This document shows positions 1 to 6,020 of a DNA stretch of 6,020 nt, in pieces. The stretch is from the NCBI GenBank assembly GCA_035547675.1, contig DASZUI010000240.1, forward strand, positions 1-6,020. The letters are read 5' to 3'. The position numbers were made by a program, and so were the translations under genes. This DNA comes from DASZTU01 sp035547675 (GTDB lineage Bacteria; Pseudomonadota; Alphaproteobacteria; Rhizobiales; Devosiaceae). Numbering within the stretch: position 1 is the first letter of the stretch; each line of letters opens with the position of its first letter. The notes beneath the pieces were generated by a model. That model ran no database searches and was not told the origin of the DNA. It was given only the letters and a program-made list of their open reading frames with translations.

Positions 1-461
1 GCCTGGGCCATGCCGATGGCGGTGACGATGGAATCGATCGAAAAGACCAGGTCGATCAGGACGATCTGCAGCACGATGGCGGCGAAGGAACCGCCGCTGG
101 CCGCCGACGGCGCCTCGTCACCCTCGCCCTCGACCGCCTTATGCATTTCGTGGGTCGCCTTGTAGAGCAGGAAGGCGCCGCCGGCGATGAGGATCAGGTC
201 CTTCCAGGAGAGCGCCAAGCCCCAGGCCGCAATGACCGGCTCCGTCAGCCCGATCAGCCAGGTGAGGACCAGCAGCAGGGCCACACGGAAGCACAGCGCC
301 AGCACCAGGCCGACGCGCCGCGCATTATCCGCCATGGCCTTGGGCAGCCGCGATACCAGCACCGAAATGAAGACGATGTTGTCGATGCCGAGCACTACCT
401 CCATGGCCGTGAGGGTCAGCAGGGCGAGCCAGGTGCTCGGTTGGGTCAGCAGCTCAAGCAT
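1..461 (-). CDS. TerC-family integral membrane protein (N-terminal part, cut by window edge)
   Basis: Translating the minus strand from the ATG at 461-459 gives 153 residues that run off the left edge without a stop, so this is the N-terminal part of a protein usually longer than 200 residues. Family signatures are EVVLGIDNIVF (residues 21-31) and DLVFSIDSI (137-145); these paired acidic motifs within membrane helices (Glu21, Asp27, Asp137, Asp143) are the hallmark of TerC/YkoY/Alx proteins. Hydrophobic segments lie at about 10-36, 48-70, 75-100 and 128-150, with a charged loop (HEMHKAVEGEGDE) between the last two. Members studied in other bacteria act in metal handling, notably manganese export; the tellurite link is historical. 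The substrate here cannot be told. The start begins the conserved MLELL-type N-terminus, but its ribosome binding site is weak. It is divergent from the pmpA-like gene. Family assignment is firm, substrate unknown. Confidence 0.93.
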   Translation of the reverse strand, partial: MLELLTQPSTWLALLTLTAMEVVLGIDNIVFISVLVSRLPKAMADNARRVGLVLALCFRVALLLVLTWLIGLTEPVIAAWGLALSWKDLILIAGGAFLLYKATHEMHKAVEGEGDEAPSAASGGSFAAIVLQIVLIDLVFSIDSIVTAIGMAQ

Positions 462-491
462 GTGCCGTTTCGCTTCATGGTCGGGAGGCCA

Positions 492-497
492 AATCTA
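492..497 (-). promoter_or_regulatory. Candidate -10 element for the terC-family gene
   Basis: The minus strand reads TAGATT here, matching TATAAT at four of six bases, and lies 30 bases ahead of the start codon at 461. No good -35 hexamer is seen 16-18 bases upstream, so this is only a candidate. It is supported mainly by the same CTAGATT heptamer occurring in the mirror position ahead of the divergent gene. Confidence 0.22.
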
Positions 498-556
498 GGG
501 TTGCGGACAGGCGGACGGAAGCCTCGGGTGCCAGATTTTCGGGAGCCAGGAGCGCG

Positions 557-573
557 GCAAGGCATTCCCTTGC
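557..573. repeat. Inverted repeat in the divergent intergenic region (possible operator)
   Basis: GCAAGG and CCTTGC form a perfect 6-base inverted repeat with a 5-base spacer, near the middle of the 204-base gap between the divergent terC-family and pmpA-like genes. It is flanked by two direct copies of AGCGCGGC at 551-558 and 575-582. The size and position would suit a dimeric repressor site, but no regulator gene is in the window and a repeat this short can occur by chance. The rest of the gap (462-665) shows only the two candidate -10 elements and the pmpA ribosome binding site. Confidence 0.25.
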
Positions 574-633
574 AAGCGCGGCGCGTAGCATGGCCGTTTC
601 GCCCGCGGACTCGCAAGCCCCCGTCGTGCTTGC

Positions 634-639
634 TAGATT
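634..639 (+). promoter_or_regulatory. Candidate -10 element for the pmpA-pmpB-ubiH operon
   Basis: TAGATT, preceded by TGC, ends 26 bases before the ATG at 666. A poor -35 match (TCGCAA, 611-616) sits 17 bases upstream. Transcription starting near 646 would leave a short leader that still includes the AAGGA ribosome binding site at 653-657. The case rests on position and on the mirrored copy ahead of the terC-family gene. Confidence 0.25.
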
Positions 640-665
640 CGTCGCTCAATACAAGGATATTGGTC

Positions 666-1127
666 ATGGACACATTCACTCCCGTTTCAGCGCTCGCCGG
701 CGGCGCGCTGATCGGCTTGGCCTCGGCGGTGCTCTGGCTCGGCATTGGCCGTATTGCCGGCATTTCCGGCATATTCGGCCAGCTCCTGCCGCCGGCGGCC
801 GCGACGGCGGCGTGGCGGGCGGTCTTCCTCGTCGCGCTGGTGCTGGGGGCGCTCGCGGCCTCTTTCGTCTTTCCCGGCTTTGGAGTGGGCGGACCGAACG
901 GCAGGCCGGCGACGCTGGTTTCGGCGCCGGCCTGGACAGCCATCCCGACGCCGGTGTGGCTGGCCATAGCGGGCCTGCTCACCGGCCTCGGCACGCGCAT
1001 CGCCAATGGCTGCACCTCGGGCCATGGCATCTGCGGGCTGGCCCGGCTATCGCTCCGGTCGCTGGTTGCGGTCGTCGTGTTCTTCGGCGTCGCGGTGCTC
1101 ACCGTCGCCGTGACGGGAGTGGTGTGA
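666..1127 (+). CDS. YeeE/YedE-family transporter half, PmpA-like
   Basis: This 153-residue membrane protein belongs to the YeeE/YedE (sulfur transport, PF04143-type) superfamily. The diagnostic stretch is GLGTRIANGCTSGHGICGLA at about residues 107-126, containing NGCTSGHG with Cys116 and a second cysteine at 123. Hydrophobic segments lie near 8-30, 51-70, 93-112 and 131-152, about half the size of full-length YeeE; such half proteins are encoded in pairs, as here. Characterised YeeE imports thiosulfate across the inner membrane by passing it along conserved cysteines, and YedE homologues have been linked to selenium. An analogous role is inferred. The ATG at 666 is chosen because AAGGA (653-657) sits 8 bases ahead and the N-terminus leads straight into the first helix; the frame stays open further upstream but encodes non-family, charge-rich sequence. 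Its stop overlaps the next start (ATGA). Family confident, substrate not. Confidence 0.9.
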   Translation: MDTFTPVSALAGGALIGLASAVLWLGIGRIAGISGIFGQLLPPAAATAAWRAVFLVALVLGALAASFVFPGFGVGGPNGRPATLVSAPAWTAIPTPVWLAIAGLLTGLGTRIANGCTSGHGICGLARLSLRSLVAVVVFFGVAVLTVAVTGVV

Positions 1128-1612
1128 TGAACAATTCGCTGAAGCTGACCTATCTCGGGACCGCCGCCCTGAGCGGCCTGCTCTTCGGGGCCGGCCTTTA
1201 CGTGTCGCAGATGGTCGATCCGCTGAAGGTGTTGCGCTTCCTCGATTTCGGCGCGATTCCCTCGGGCGGCTGGGACCCGAGCCTCGCCTTCGTCATGGTG
1301 CCGGCGGTGATCGTGATGTTCGCCGCGGTGCGGCTCGGCAGGCGGCGGTCGGCGCCATTGTTCGACCGGCACTTTTCCACGCCGGCGTTCGACAGGGTCG
1401 ATGCGCGGCTGGTGGCCGGAGCTGCCTTGTTCGGAATTGGCTGGGGCATGTCGGGCATCTGCCCGGGCCCGGCAATCGCGCTCATTGCCTTCCTGCCGCA
1501 GAATCTCTGGATTTTTCTCGTGGCGCTGGCGGCCGGATCCTGGATCGGCAGCCGCTTCGCGCCGCAGGTTCAGCTGGCGGACGCCGCCGCAAGCCCGGTT
1601 GCCGCGGAATGA
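1127..1612 (+). CDS. YeeE/YedE-family transporter half, PmpB-like (DUF6691-type)
   Basis: This 161-residue protein is the partner half of the preceding transporter. It has the N-terminal signature GLLFGAGLYVSQM followed by DPLKVLRFLD (about residues 17-40) and a second signature GWGMSGICPGPA (105-116), with Cys112 the only cysteine. Hydrophobic segments lie near 8-28, 52-70, 95-120 and 126-142; the middle loop is basic (RLGRRR, 69-74), which suggests a cytoplasmic location. Together the two halves would supply the cysteine-bearing motifs that a single-chain YeeE carries, so they probably act as one complex importing a reduced sulfur compound. The start overlaps the upstream stop as ATGA, with GGGAG (1114-1118) 8 bases ahead, which indicates translational coupling. 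The same frame is open further upstream from 590, but that part is antisense-like noise over the first gene. The C-terminal tail (about 147-161) is Ala-rich and probably unstructured. Confidence 0.9.
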   Translation: MNNSLKLTYLGTAALSGLLFGAGLYVSQMVDPLKVLRFLDFGAIPSGGWDPSLAFVMVPAVIVMFAAVRLGRRRSAPLFDRHFSTPAFDRVDARLVAGAALFGIGWGMSGICPGPAIALIAFLPQNLWIFLVALAAGSWIGSRFAPQVQLADAAASPVAAE

Positions 1613-2772
1613 AGGGGGCCGGTCCAGAGGCGATAGTGGTGGGCGGCGGGCTGGCCGGCCGCGCCGCCGCGATAGCGGTCGCGAAAGCCGGGGTCGAAAC
1701 GCTGCACCTCGCCCCCGCCGGACCGCCGGACCGGCGGACCTCGGCGCTGATGCAGCCGAGCGTCCATTTGCTGCAGGCGCTCGGCATCATCGGCGAGCCG
1801 CCGGATTTCGGTGAGCCGCTGCGGCAGATCCGCATTATCGACGCCACGGCCCGGCTGCTGCGGGCACCCGAAACACTGTTCGACAGCGCGGAGGCCGGGC
1901 TCGATGCCTTCGGCTGGAACTTTGCCAATGTGGCGCTTGCCGAGCACGCCGAGAGGGTCGCTGCGAGCCTGCCGAACCTGACAACGCGGGCCGAGGCGGC
2001 GCGCGAAATCGAGATCGGCGAGACCGGCGCGCGGCTGGTGCTGGGGGGGGGCGATGTGGTCGAGGCGCCGCTTCTGGTCGGGGCGGACGGCAAGAAATCC
2101 GCCGTGCGCGCCGCCGCCGGCATCGCCATGCGTGAGCACGCCTTCGAAGAGGCGGCGCTGGTCGCGGACCTCGAGCTGGCGCGGCCGCTGATGGGCCAGT
2201 CGGTGGAATTCCACTATGAGCACGGGCCGTTCACCCTGGTGCCGGCGGGCGGCAGGCGGGCGAACCTGGTCTGGATCGACCGTCGCGAGGTGTTGGACGC
2301 GGCGCGAGATGGCGACCCCGAAGCGCTCGCCGCATTGTTCGCTGCAAAGTCGCAGCACCTTTTCGGGCCAGTCGGCCTTGCGGGGCCGGCCTTCGTCTTC
2401 CCGCTGTCGACCCTGACGGTGGCGACGGCCGGCAGCAAGGGGGCGGTGCTGGTCGGCGAGGCGGCGCATGCGTTCCCGCCGATCGGGGCGCAGGGCCTCA
2501 ATCTCGGTCTCAGGGACGTTGCCGATCTCGCGGCCGTGCTGGCAGGGGTCGATCGGGCGCAAGAGGGCTGGGCCAGGCGGGTGAGCGCCGATTATGCCCG
2601 GCGGCGAGCGGGCGACCTGCTGCGCACCGGCGCCGTGGTCGATGCGCTGTTCCGTTCGCTGCTCGGGGAGATGCTGCCGGCCCAGGCCCTGCGCGCCGGC
2701 GGGCTCTGGGCTCTCAAGCTGCTGCCGCCATTGCGCCGGCAAGCCTTCGGGCTCGGCATGGGCGGACGCTGA
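1609..2772 (+). CDS. FAD-dependent UbiH/UbiF/COQ6-family monooxygenase
   Basis: This 387-residue protein is a complete class A flavoprotein hydroxylase of the ubiquinone-biosynthesis type. In order it shows an N-terminal Rossmann motif VGGGLAG (11-17); DRRTSALM (41-48), a segment typical of alphaproteobacterial UbiH/UbiF proteins; FGWNFAN (101-107); the DG motif GADGKKSAVR (158-167); and the second FAD motif GEAAHAFPPIGAQGLNLG (283-300) ending in RD (302-303). The family uses NAD(P)H and oxygen to hydroxylate the aromatic ring of polyprenylated quinone precursors at the inner membrane. Which ring carbon is modified cannot be told, so no UbiH, UbiF or UbiL symbol is given. The acidic residue that usually ends the second beta strand and holds the FAD ribose is replaced (Ala35). 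The start is fixed by an ATGA overlap with the transporter stop; no strong ribosome binding site is visible, so translation probably depends on coupling. A G9 tract lies at 2043-2051. Confidence 0.88.
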   Translation: MKGAGPEAIVVGGGLAGRAAAIAVAKAGVETLHLAPAGPPDRRTSALMQPSVHLLQALGIIGEPPDFGEPLRQIRIIDATARLLRAPETLFDSAEAGLDAFGWNFANVALAEHAERVAASLPNLTTRAEAAREIEIGETGARLVLGGGDVVEAPLLVGADGKKSAVRAAAGIAMREHAFEEAALVADLELARPLMGQSVEFHYEHGPFTLVPAGGRRANLVWIDRREVLDAARDGDPEALAALFAAKSQHLFGPVGLAGPAFVFPLSTLTVATAGSKGAVLVGEAAHAFPPIGAQGLNLGLRDVADLAAVLAGVDRAQEGWARRVSADYARRRAGDLLRTGAVVDALFRSLLGEMLPAQALRAGGLWALKLLPPLRRQAFGLGMGGR

Positions 2773-2785
2773 GGCATTTGGATAG

Positions 2786-2810
2786 AAAAAGGGGCGCCGA
2801 GGCGCCCCTT
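2786..2810 (-). terminator. Intrinsic terminator of the ialB unit, in the convergent gap
   Basis: Bases 2789-2810 fold as a 9-bp stem (AAGGGGCGC with GCGCCCCTT) around a CGAG tetraloop. Read on the minus strand the stem is followed directly by five T residues (2790-2786), making a classic Rho-independent terminator 22 bases past the ialB stop. On the plus strand only TT follows the stem, so termination of the ubiH operon here would be weaker, though the same hairpin may still serve both sides. Confidence 0.82.
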
Positions 2811-2831
2811 GAACCATTCGCCGCCGGCCGG

Positions 2832-3605
2832 CTACTTGGCCGGCGCGGCACCACCGGCCGGCGCGGCCGGCTTGGAGCTGCCGTCGAGCTGCTGGCGCAG
2901 CTGCTCGGCGCGATCCTGCAATTGCTGCTCGAGCGCGGCGCCGCCCGTCGTGTCCTTGCGGAACTCGTCGAAGGTCATGGCGTCCTGGCCGTCATAGACG
3001 CTGCCGAAACCGGCGAGGTCAATGTCGACCACGAGGTCCTTATTCGAGCGGTTCTTGGCGATGAGGCTCAGCTTGGCGCCCTTCTTGAGGGCGTTGACAT
3101 ATTGCTCGTTGATCACGAGCTGGCTGGCGCAGGACTGCGGATCGCACAGCATGTAGGGGACGCGGATCGGCTTCTGGCCGTCGATCTGCCAGGTGAGCCC
3201 GAAGGGCAGCAGCACACCGAGCGGCACGGCGGCAACGGCGAGCAGCCGGCTTTCCTGGCCCGGATCGTCGCGCAGCAGGAAGGAGCCGAGGAACTGGTTA
3301 TTGGCGATCACCACCTGCCGCATGATGCAGGCCTTCTGCCCGGCGCCCTTCTGGCCTTGCGGGATCTGGTCGCAGACCTTGAGCCAGTTCTGCGCCGCCG
3401 TGCGGCCGGCGGTGCTCTTGTCTTCGGGCAAACCGGCGGTCGAGGCCGTGGGCGGCGTGGCCGGCGCAGCGCTCTGGGGCGCGGCGGGCGTCGCTGCCGG
3501 CGCGGCAGTTTTGCCCGCCCCGGCGCTCTGCGCTTCCGCCGCGAACGAGGTCGCGCTCAGCGCCGCAGCCAGAATGCCGGCCACGAGGAAATTCTTCAGG
3601 GTCAT
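2832..3605 (-). CDS. IalB-family (invasion-associated locus B) exported protein
   Basis: This 257-residue protein has a signal peptide (MTLKNFLVAGILAAALSATS, then FAAEAQ, probable cleavage after Ala25), an Ala/Pro/Thr-rich linker at about 27-60, then an IalB domain (PF06776-type) at about 70-206. Family landmarks are NWLKVCD (73-79), KACIMRQ (91-97), VPLGVLLPFGL (127-137), LCDPQSC (153-159) and the closing DLAGFGSVYDG (196-206). Cysteines 78, 93, 154 and 159 are placed to form two disulfides in the periplasm. A Gln/Glu-rich helix (about 223-242) and an Ala/Pro/Gly tail follow. The family was named from Bartonella erythrocyte invasion but is widespread in free-living Hyphomicrobiales, where its role is unknown, so no virulence role should be assumed. 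ATG 3605 is chosen because AAGGAAGG (3617-3610) precedes it and the signal peptide starts there; an in-frame ATG at 3674 would add 23 residues before it. It lies 119 bases after mfd on the same strand. Confidence 0.9.
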   Translation of the reverse strand: MTLKNFLVAGILAAALSATSFAAEAQSAGAGKTAAPAATPAAPQSAAPATPPTASTAGLPEDKSTAGRTAAQNWLKVCDQIPQGQKGAGQKACIMRQVVIANNQFLGSFLLRDDPGQESRLLAVAAVPLGVLLPFGLTWQIDGQKPIRVPYMLCDPQSCASQLVINEQYVNALKKGAKLSLIAKNRSNKDLVVDIDLAGFGSVYDGQDAMTFDEFRKDTTGGAALEQQLQDRAEQLRQQLDGSSKPAAPAGGAAPAK

Positions 3606-3671
3606 CAGGCCTTCCTTGGAATATTTTCGCAACGCCGGGACCAGTGGCCGCCAGCAGGCGCGCCGGGAGTT

Positions 3672-3713
3672 CAAGGGCTCAAATCCGGCAATAACATGAC
3701 CGAAACGCCCTTG
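3672..3713 (-). other. Weak stem-loop just after the mfd stop
   Basis: Perfect 7-base arms (CAAGGGC and GCCCTTG, at 3713-3707 and 3678-3672 on the minus strand) surround a 28-base loop and begin 11 bases past the mfd stop. No T-run follows, so this is not a recognisable intrinsic terminator. It could be an attenuating or RNA-stabilising structure between mfd and ialB, or chance. Confidence 0.2.
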
Positions 3714-3724
3714 GCAAAGTATTA

Positions 3725-6020
3725 TCAGGCCGGTGTGGCAAGTGCACCGGCGCCCTCGGCCAGCCGCGCCATGCGCGACAGAATCGCCGCCGTGCCCTTG
3801 AGCCGCTGGTCGGCCGTCGGCCAGTCACGGGCGAAAACCAGCTTCTGGTCGGGGCGGATGCGGGCGTGCATGCCCGGATCGCCGACCAGCCGCACCAGCC
3901 CCGCCGGATCGGCAAACTCGTTGTTCCTGAGCGTGACCACCGCACCCTTGGCGCCCGCCTCTACCTTCTCGACATTGGCCGTGCGGCACAGCGCCTTGAT
4001 GAGAATGGTCTTGAGCAGGGCTTCGACTTCTTCCGGCAGCGGGCCGAAGCGGTCGATGAGCTCGGCCCCGACGGCGTCGATCTCACGCGCATCGGCTAGG
4101 TCGCCCAGACGGCGATAGAGCTGCATCCTGACCTGCAGATCGGGCACGTAGTGCTCCGGGATCATCACCGGCATGCCGAGCGAAATCGTCGGGCTCCACT
4201 CGGCGTGCTCCTCGTAATCCGTATCGCCGGTCTTGAGCGCGGCAACCGCCTCCTCGAGCATGGACTGATAGAGTTCGTAGCCCACTTCCTTGATGTGGCC
4301 GGACTGTTCCTCGCCCAGCAAATTGCCGGCGCCGCGGATGTCGAGATCGTGGCTCGCCAGCTGGAAACCGGCACCGAGGCTTTCGAGCGATTGCAGCACG
4401 GTCAGCCGCCGCTCGGCGGTGTCGGTGAGCTTGCGGTCGGCCGGCACGGTGAACAGCGCATAGGCACGCTGTTTGCCCCGGCCGATGCGGCCACGGATCT
4501 GATAGAGCTGGGCGAGGCCGAAATGGTCGGCCAAATGCACGATCAGCGTGTTGGCATTGGGGATGTCGAGGCCCGATTCGACTATCGTGGTCGAGACCAG
4601 GACGTCGAATTTGCCGTCGTAGAAATTGTTCATGATGTCGTCGAGCTCGGTCGCCGCCATCTGGCCGTTGGCGACGACGAACGACACTTCCGGCACCTGG
4701 GTGCGCAGGAACTCGGCGATATCCGGCTGATCCTTGATGCGAGGAACGACGTAGAACGCCTGCCCGCCGCGATATTTTTCGCGCAGCAGCGCCTCGCGGA
4801 TGGAGAGCGGATCGAAGGGCGACACGAAGGTGCGGACGGCCAGCCGGTCGACCGGCGGGGTAGCCAGCAGGCTCAAATCGCGTACGCCGGTCAGCGCCAG
4901 CTGCAGGGTGCGGGGAATGGGCGTTGCGGTCAGCGTCAGCACATGGACGCTGTCGCGCAGCGATTTCAGCCGCTCCTTGTGGGCGACGCCGAAATGCTGC
5001 TCCTCATCGACGATCAGGAGGCCGAGATTCTTGAACTGGACGGATTTGGAAAGCAGCGCGTGGGTGCCCACGACGATGTCGACGGTACCATCGGCGAGGC
5101 CTTCTTTGGTGGCCTTGGCCTCTGCCGTGCTGACGAGGCGGGAGGCCTGCGCGACCTTCACCGGCAGGCCGGCGAAGCGCTCCCTGAAGGTCCGATAGTG
5201 CTGCCGGGCGAGCAGCGTCGTCGGCACCACGACCGCCACCTGCCGGCCGGCCATGGCCACGCCGAAAGCGGCGCGCAGCGCCACTTCCGTCTTGCCGAAG
5301 CCGACATCGCCGCAGACCAGCCGGTCCATGACCCGGCCTGAGGTCAGGTCGTCATAGACGGCCTCGATCGCGGTAAGCTGGTCTTCCGTTTCCTCATAGG
5401 GGAAGCGGGCGGCGAATTCCTCATAGGCGCCGGCGGGCAGGTCGATCGGCTCGGCGTGGCTCAGCATGCGCGCGGCCGCGACCTTGATGAGCTGCTCCGC
5501 CATGTCGCGGATGCGCTTCTTGAGCTTGCTCTTCTTGGCCTGCCAGGCGACGCCGCCGAGCTTGTCGAGCTGGACGCCGGTGTCCTCGGTGCCATAGCGC
5601 GACAGAAGTTCGATATTTTCGACCGGCAAATAGAGCTTGCCGCCCGAATATTCGATCTCGACGCAATCGTGCGGGGCCCCGCCGGCTTCGATGGCCTTGA
5701 GGCCGAGAAAACGTCCGATGCCGTGATCAACATGCACCACGAGATCGCCGGCGGCGAGGCTCGTCGCCTCGGTCAGCGCGTCGGAAGCCTTCTTGCGCCG
5801 CTGCGGACGGAGCAGCCGCTCTCCCAGAATGTCCTGCTCGGAAAGCACGACAATCCCGTCGGTCTCGAAGCCGGATTCCAGGCCAAGGACCACCAGCGCC
5901 GTGGCATTAGGCGAGGTGGTCTCGGCATCGCGCCAGTTCTCCGCCAGGCGCGGATGGCCCAGTCCATGATCCTTGAGCACCTGCGCCATGCGGTCGCGCG
6001 AACCTTCCGACCAGCAGGCA
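3725..6020 (-). CDS. mfd: Transcription-repair coupling factor Mfd (5' end beyond window)
   Basis: Mfd is a DNA translocase that removes RNA polymerase stalled at lesions and recruits UvrA for nucleotide excision repair. The visible 764 C-terminal residues stay in frame to the right edge (they begin ACWSEGSRDR); full-length Mfd is about 1150, so the UvrB-like N-terminal modules are missing here. In visible numbering: the RNA-polymerase-interacting domain, about 80-150 (GDLVVHVDHGIGRF, then YSGGKLYLPVENI); translocation lobe 1 with Walker A GDVGFGKTE (237-245), DEEQ (338-341) and TATPIPRTL (364-372); lobe 2 with STTIVESGLDIPNANT (476-491) and QIRGRIGRGKQRAYA (507-521); the TRG region (about 535-584, with FQLASHDLDIRGAGNLLG); then domain 7 (about 610-764, GMPVMIPEHYVPD, MQLYRRL), which autoinhibits UvrA binding. 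All key ATPase motifs are intact. The internal ATG at 5989 is not the start, because homology continues upstream of it. The promoter lies outside the window. Confidence 0.98.
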   Translation of the reverse strand, partial: ACWSEGSRDRMAQVLKDHGLGHPRLAENWRDAETTSPNATALVVLGLESGFETDGIVVLSEQDILGERLLRPQRRKKASDALTEATSLAAGDLVVHVDHGIGRFLGLKAIEAGGAPHDCVEIEYSGGKLYLPVENIELLSRYGTEDTGVQLDKLGGVAWQAKKSKLKKRIRDMAEQLIKVAAARMLSHAEPIDLPAGAYEEFAARFPYEETEDQLTAIEAVYDDLTSGRVMDRLVCGDVGFGKTEVALRAAFGVAMAGRQVAVVVPTTLLARQHYRTFRERFAGLPVKVAQASRLVSTAEAKATKEGLADGTVDIVVGTHALLSKSVQFKNLGLLIVDEEQHFGVAHKERLKSLRDSVHVLTLTATPIPRTLQLALTGVRDLSLLATPPVDRLAVRTFVSPFDPLSIREALLREKYRGGQAFYVVPRIKDQPDIAEFLRTQVPEVSFVVANGQMAATELDDIMNNFYDGKFDVLVSTTIVESGLDIPNANTLIVHLADHFGLAQLYQIRGRIGRGKQRAYALFTVPADRKLTDTAERRLTVLQSLESLGAGFQLASHDLDIRGAGNLLGEEQSGHIKEVGYELYQSMLEEAVAALKTGDTDYEEHAEWSPTISLGMPVMIPEHYVPDLQVRMQLYRRLGDLADAREIDAVGAELIDRFGPLPEEVEALLKTILIKALCRTANVEKVEAGAKGAVVTLRNNEFADPAGLVRLVGDPGMHARIRPDQKLVFARDWPTADQRLKGTAAILSRMARLAEGAGALATPA

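Noticed and set aside
141..665. An upstream in-frame extension of the pmpA-like gene
   Set aside because: The extension is antisense to the terC-family gene, is charged and non-family in sequence, and the ATG at 666 has a well-placed AAGGA site.
462..665. A yybP-ykoY manganese riboswitch ahead of the terC-family gene
   Set aside because: Some TerC relatives have one, but I see no recognisable core of that riboswitch here, and the candidate leader is only about 25 bases.
446..1372. A 308-codon minus-strand frame overlapping the terC start and the transporter genes
   Set aside because: It is antisense to two convincing membrane proteins and has a composition typical of shadow frames (Arg, Pro, His-rich).
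1570..2817. A 415-codon open frame on the minus strand opposite the hydroxylase gene
   Set aside because: The product is Arg/Gln/Pro-rich with no family signature, and it overlaps a complete enzyme with intact FAD motifs on the other strand.
2822..2875. A cluster of GGCCGG/GCCGGC repeats at the end of ialB
   Set aside because: These are explained by Ala, Gly and Pro codons of the low-complexity C-terminal tail in a GC-rich genome.
2778..4118. A 446-codon plus-strand frame across ialB and the end of mfd
   Set aside because: It is antisense to two supported genes and crosses their intergenic gap without any family motif.
4151..5341. A 396-codon open frame on the plus strand opposite mfd
   Set aside because: It lies wholly antisense to a strongly conserved Mfd. 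Its product is low in recognisable domains, and such open antisense frames are common in GC-rich DNA.
1..6020. tRNA, rRNA, CRISPR, insertion sequences, attachment sites
   Set aside because: No tRNA-like cloverleaf, repeat-spacer array, transposase or terminal inverted repeats were seen; nearly all of the window is ordinary coding sequence.

Overview
The window is chromosomal, GC-rich DNA with no sign of mobile elements. Gene content and protein signatures point to an alphaproteobacterium, most likely of the order Hyphomicrobiales (Rhizobiales). The supporting evidence is an IalB-family secreted protein directly downstream of mfd, an alphaproteobacterial-type UbiH/UbiF hydroxylase, and a split YeeE/YedE pair of the PmpA/PmpB kind. 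The genus cannot be read from the sequence.

Layout: (1) Positions 1-461, minus strand: the N-terminal part of a TerC-family membrane protein, cut by the left window edge. (2) Positions 462-665: a 204-base divergent intergenic region with a candidate promoter for each side and a short inverted repeat. (3) Positions 666-2772, plus strand: three genes coupled by ATGA stop/start overlaps, namely two half-size YeeE/YedE transporter proteins (pmpA- and pmpB-like) and an FAD-dependent UbiH/UbiF/COQ6-family monooxygenase. (4) Positions 2773-2831: a short convergent gap holding a strong GC-rich hairpin whose T-run serves the minus strand. (5) Positions 2832-3605, minus strand: an exported IalB-family protein with four cysteines. 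(6) Positions 3725-6020, minus strand: the C-terminal two thirds of the transcription-repair coupling factor Mfd, whose N-terminus lies beyond the right edge.

How the genes fit together: the plus-strand genes look like one transcription unit combining uptake of a reduced sulfur compound (thiosulfate or similar, from the YeeE family) with a quinone-ring hydroxylase. The functional link is inferred only from the overlaps. On the minus strand, mfd and ialB are co-directional, 119 bases apart, with the only clear terminator after ialB, so read-through from mfd is possible, although ialB has its own strong ribosome binding site.

I found no convincing evidence of an undescribed system. The points most worth a second look are the pmpA-pmpB-ubiH coupling, a G9 tract inside the hydroxylase gene, and matched CTAGATT motifs in the divergent promoter region.
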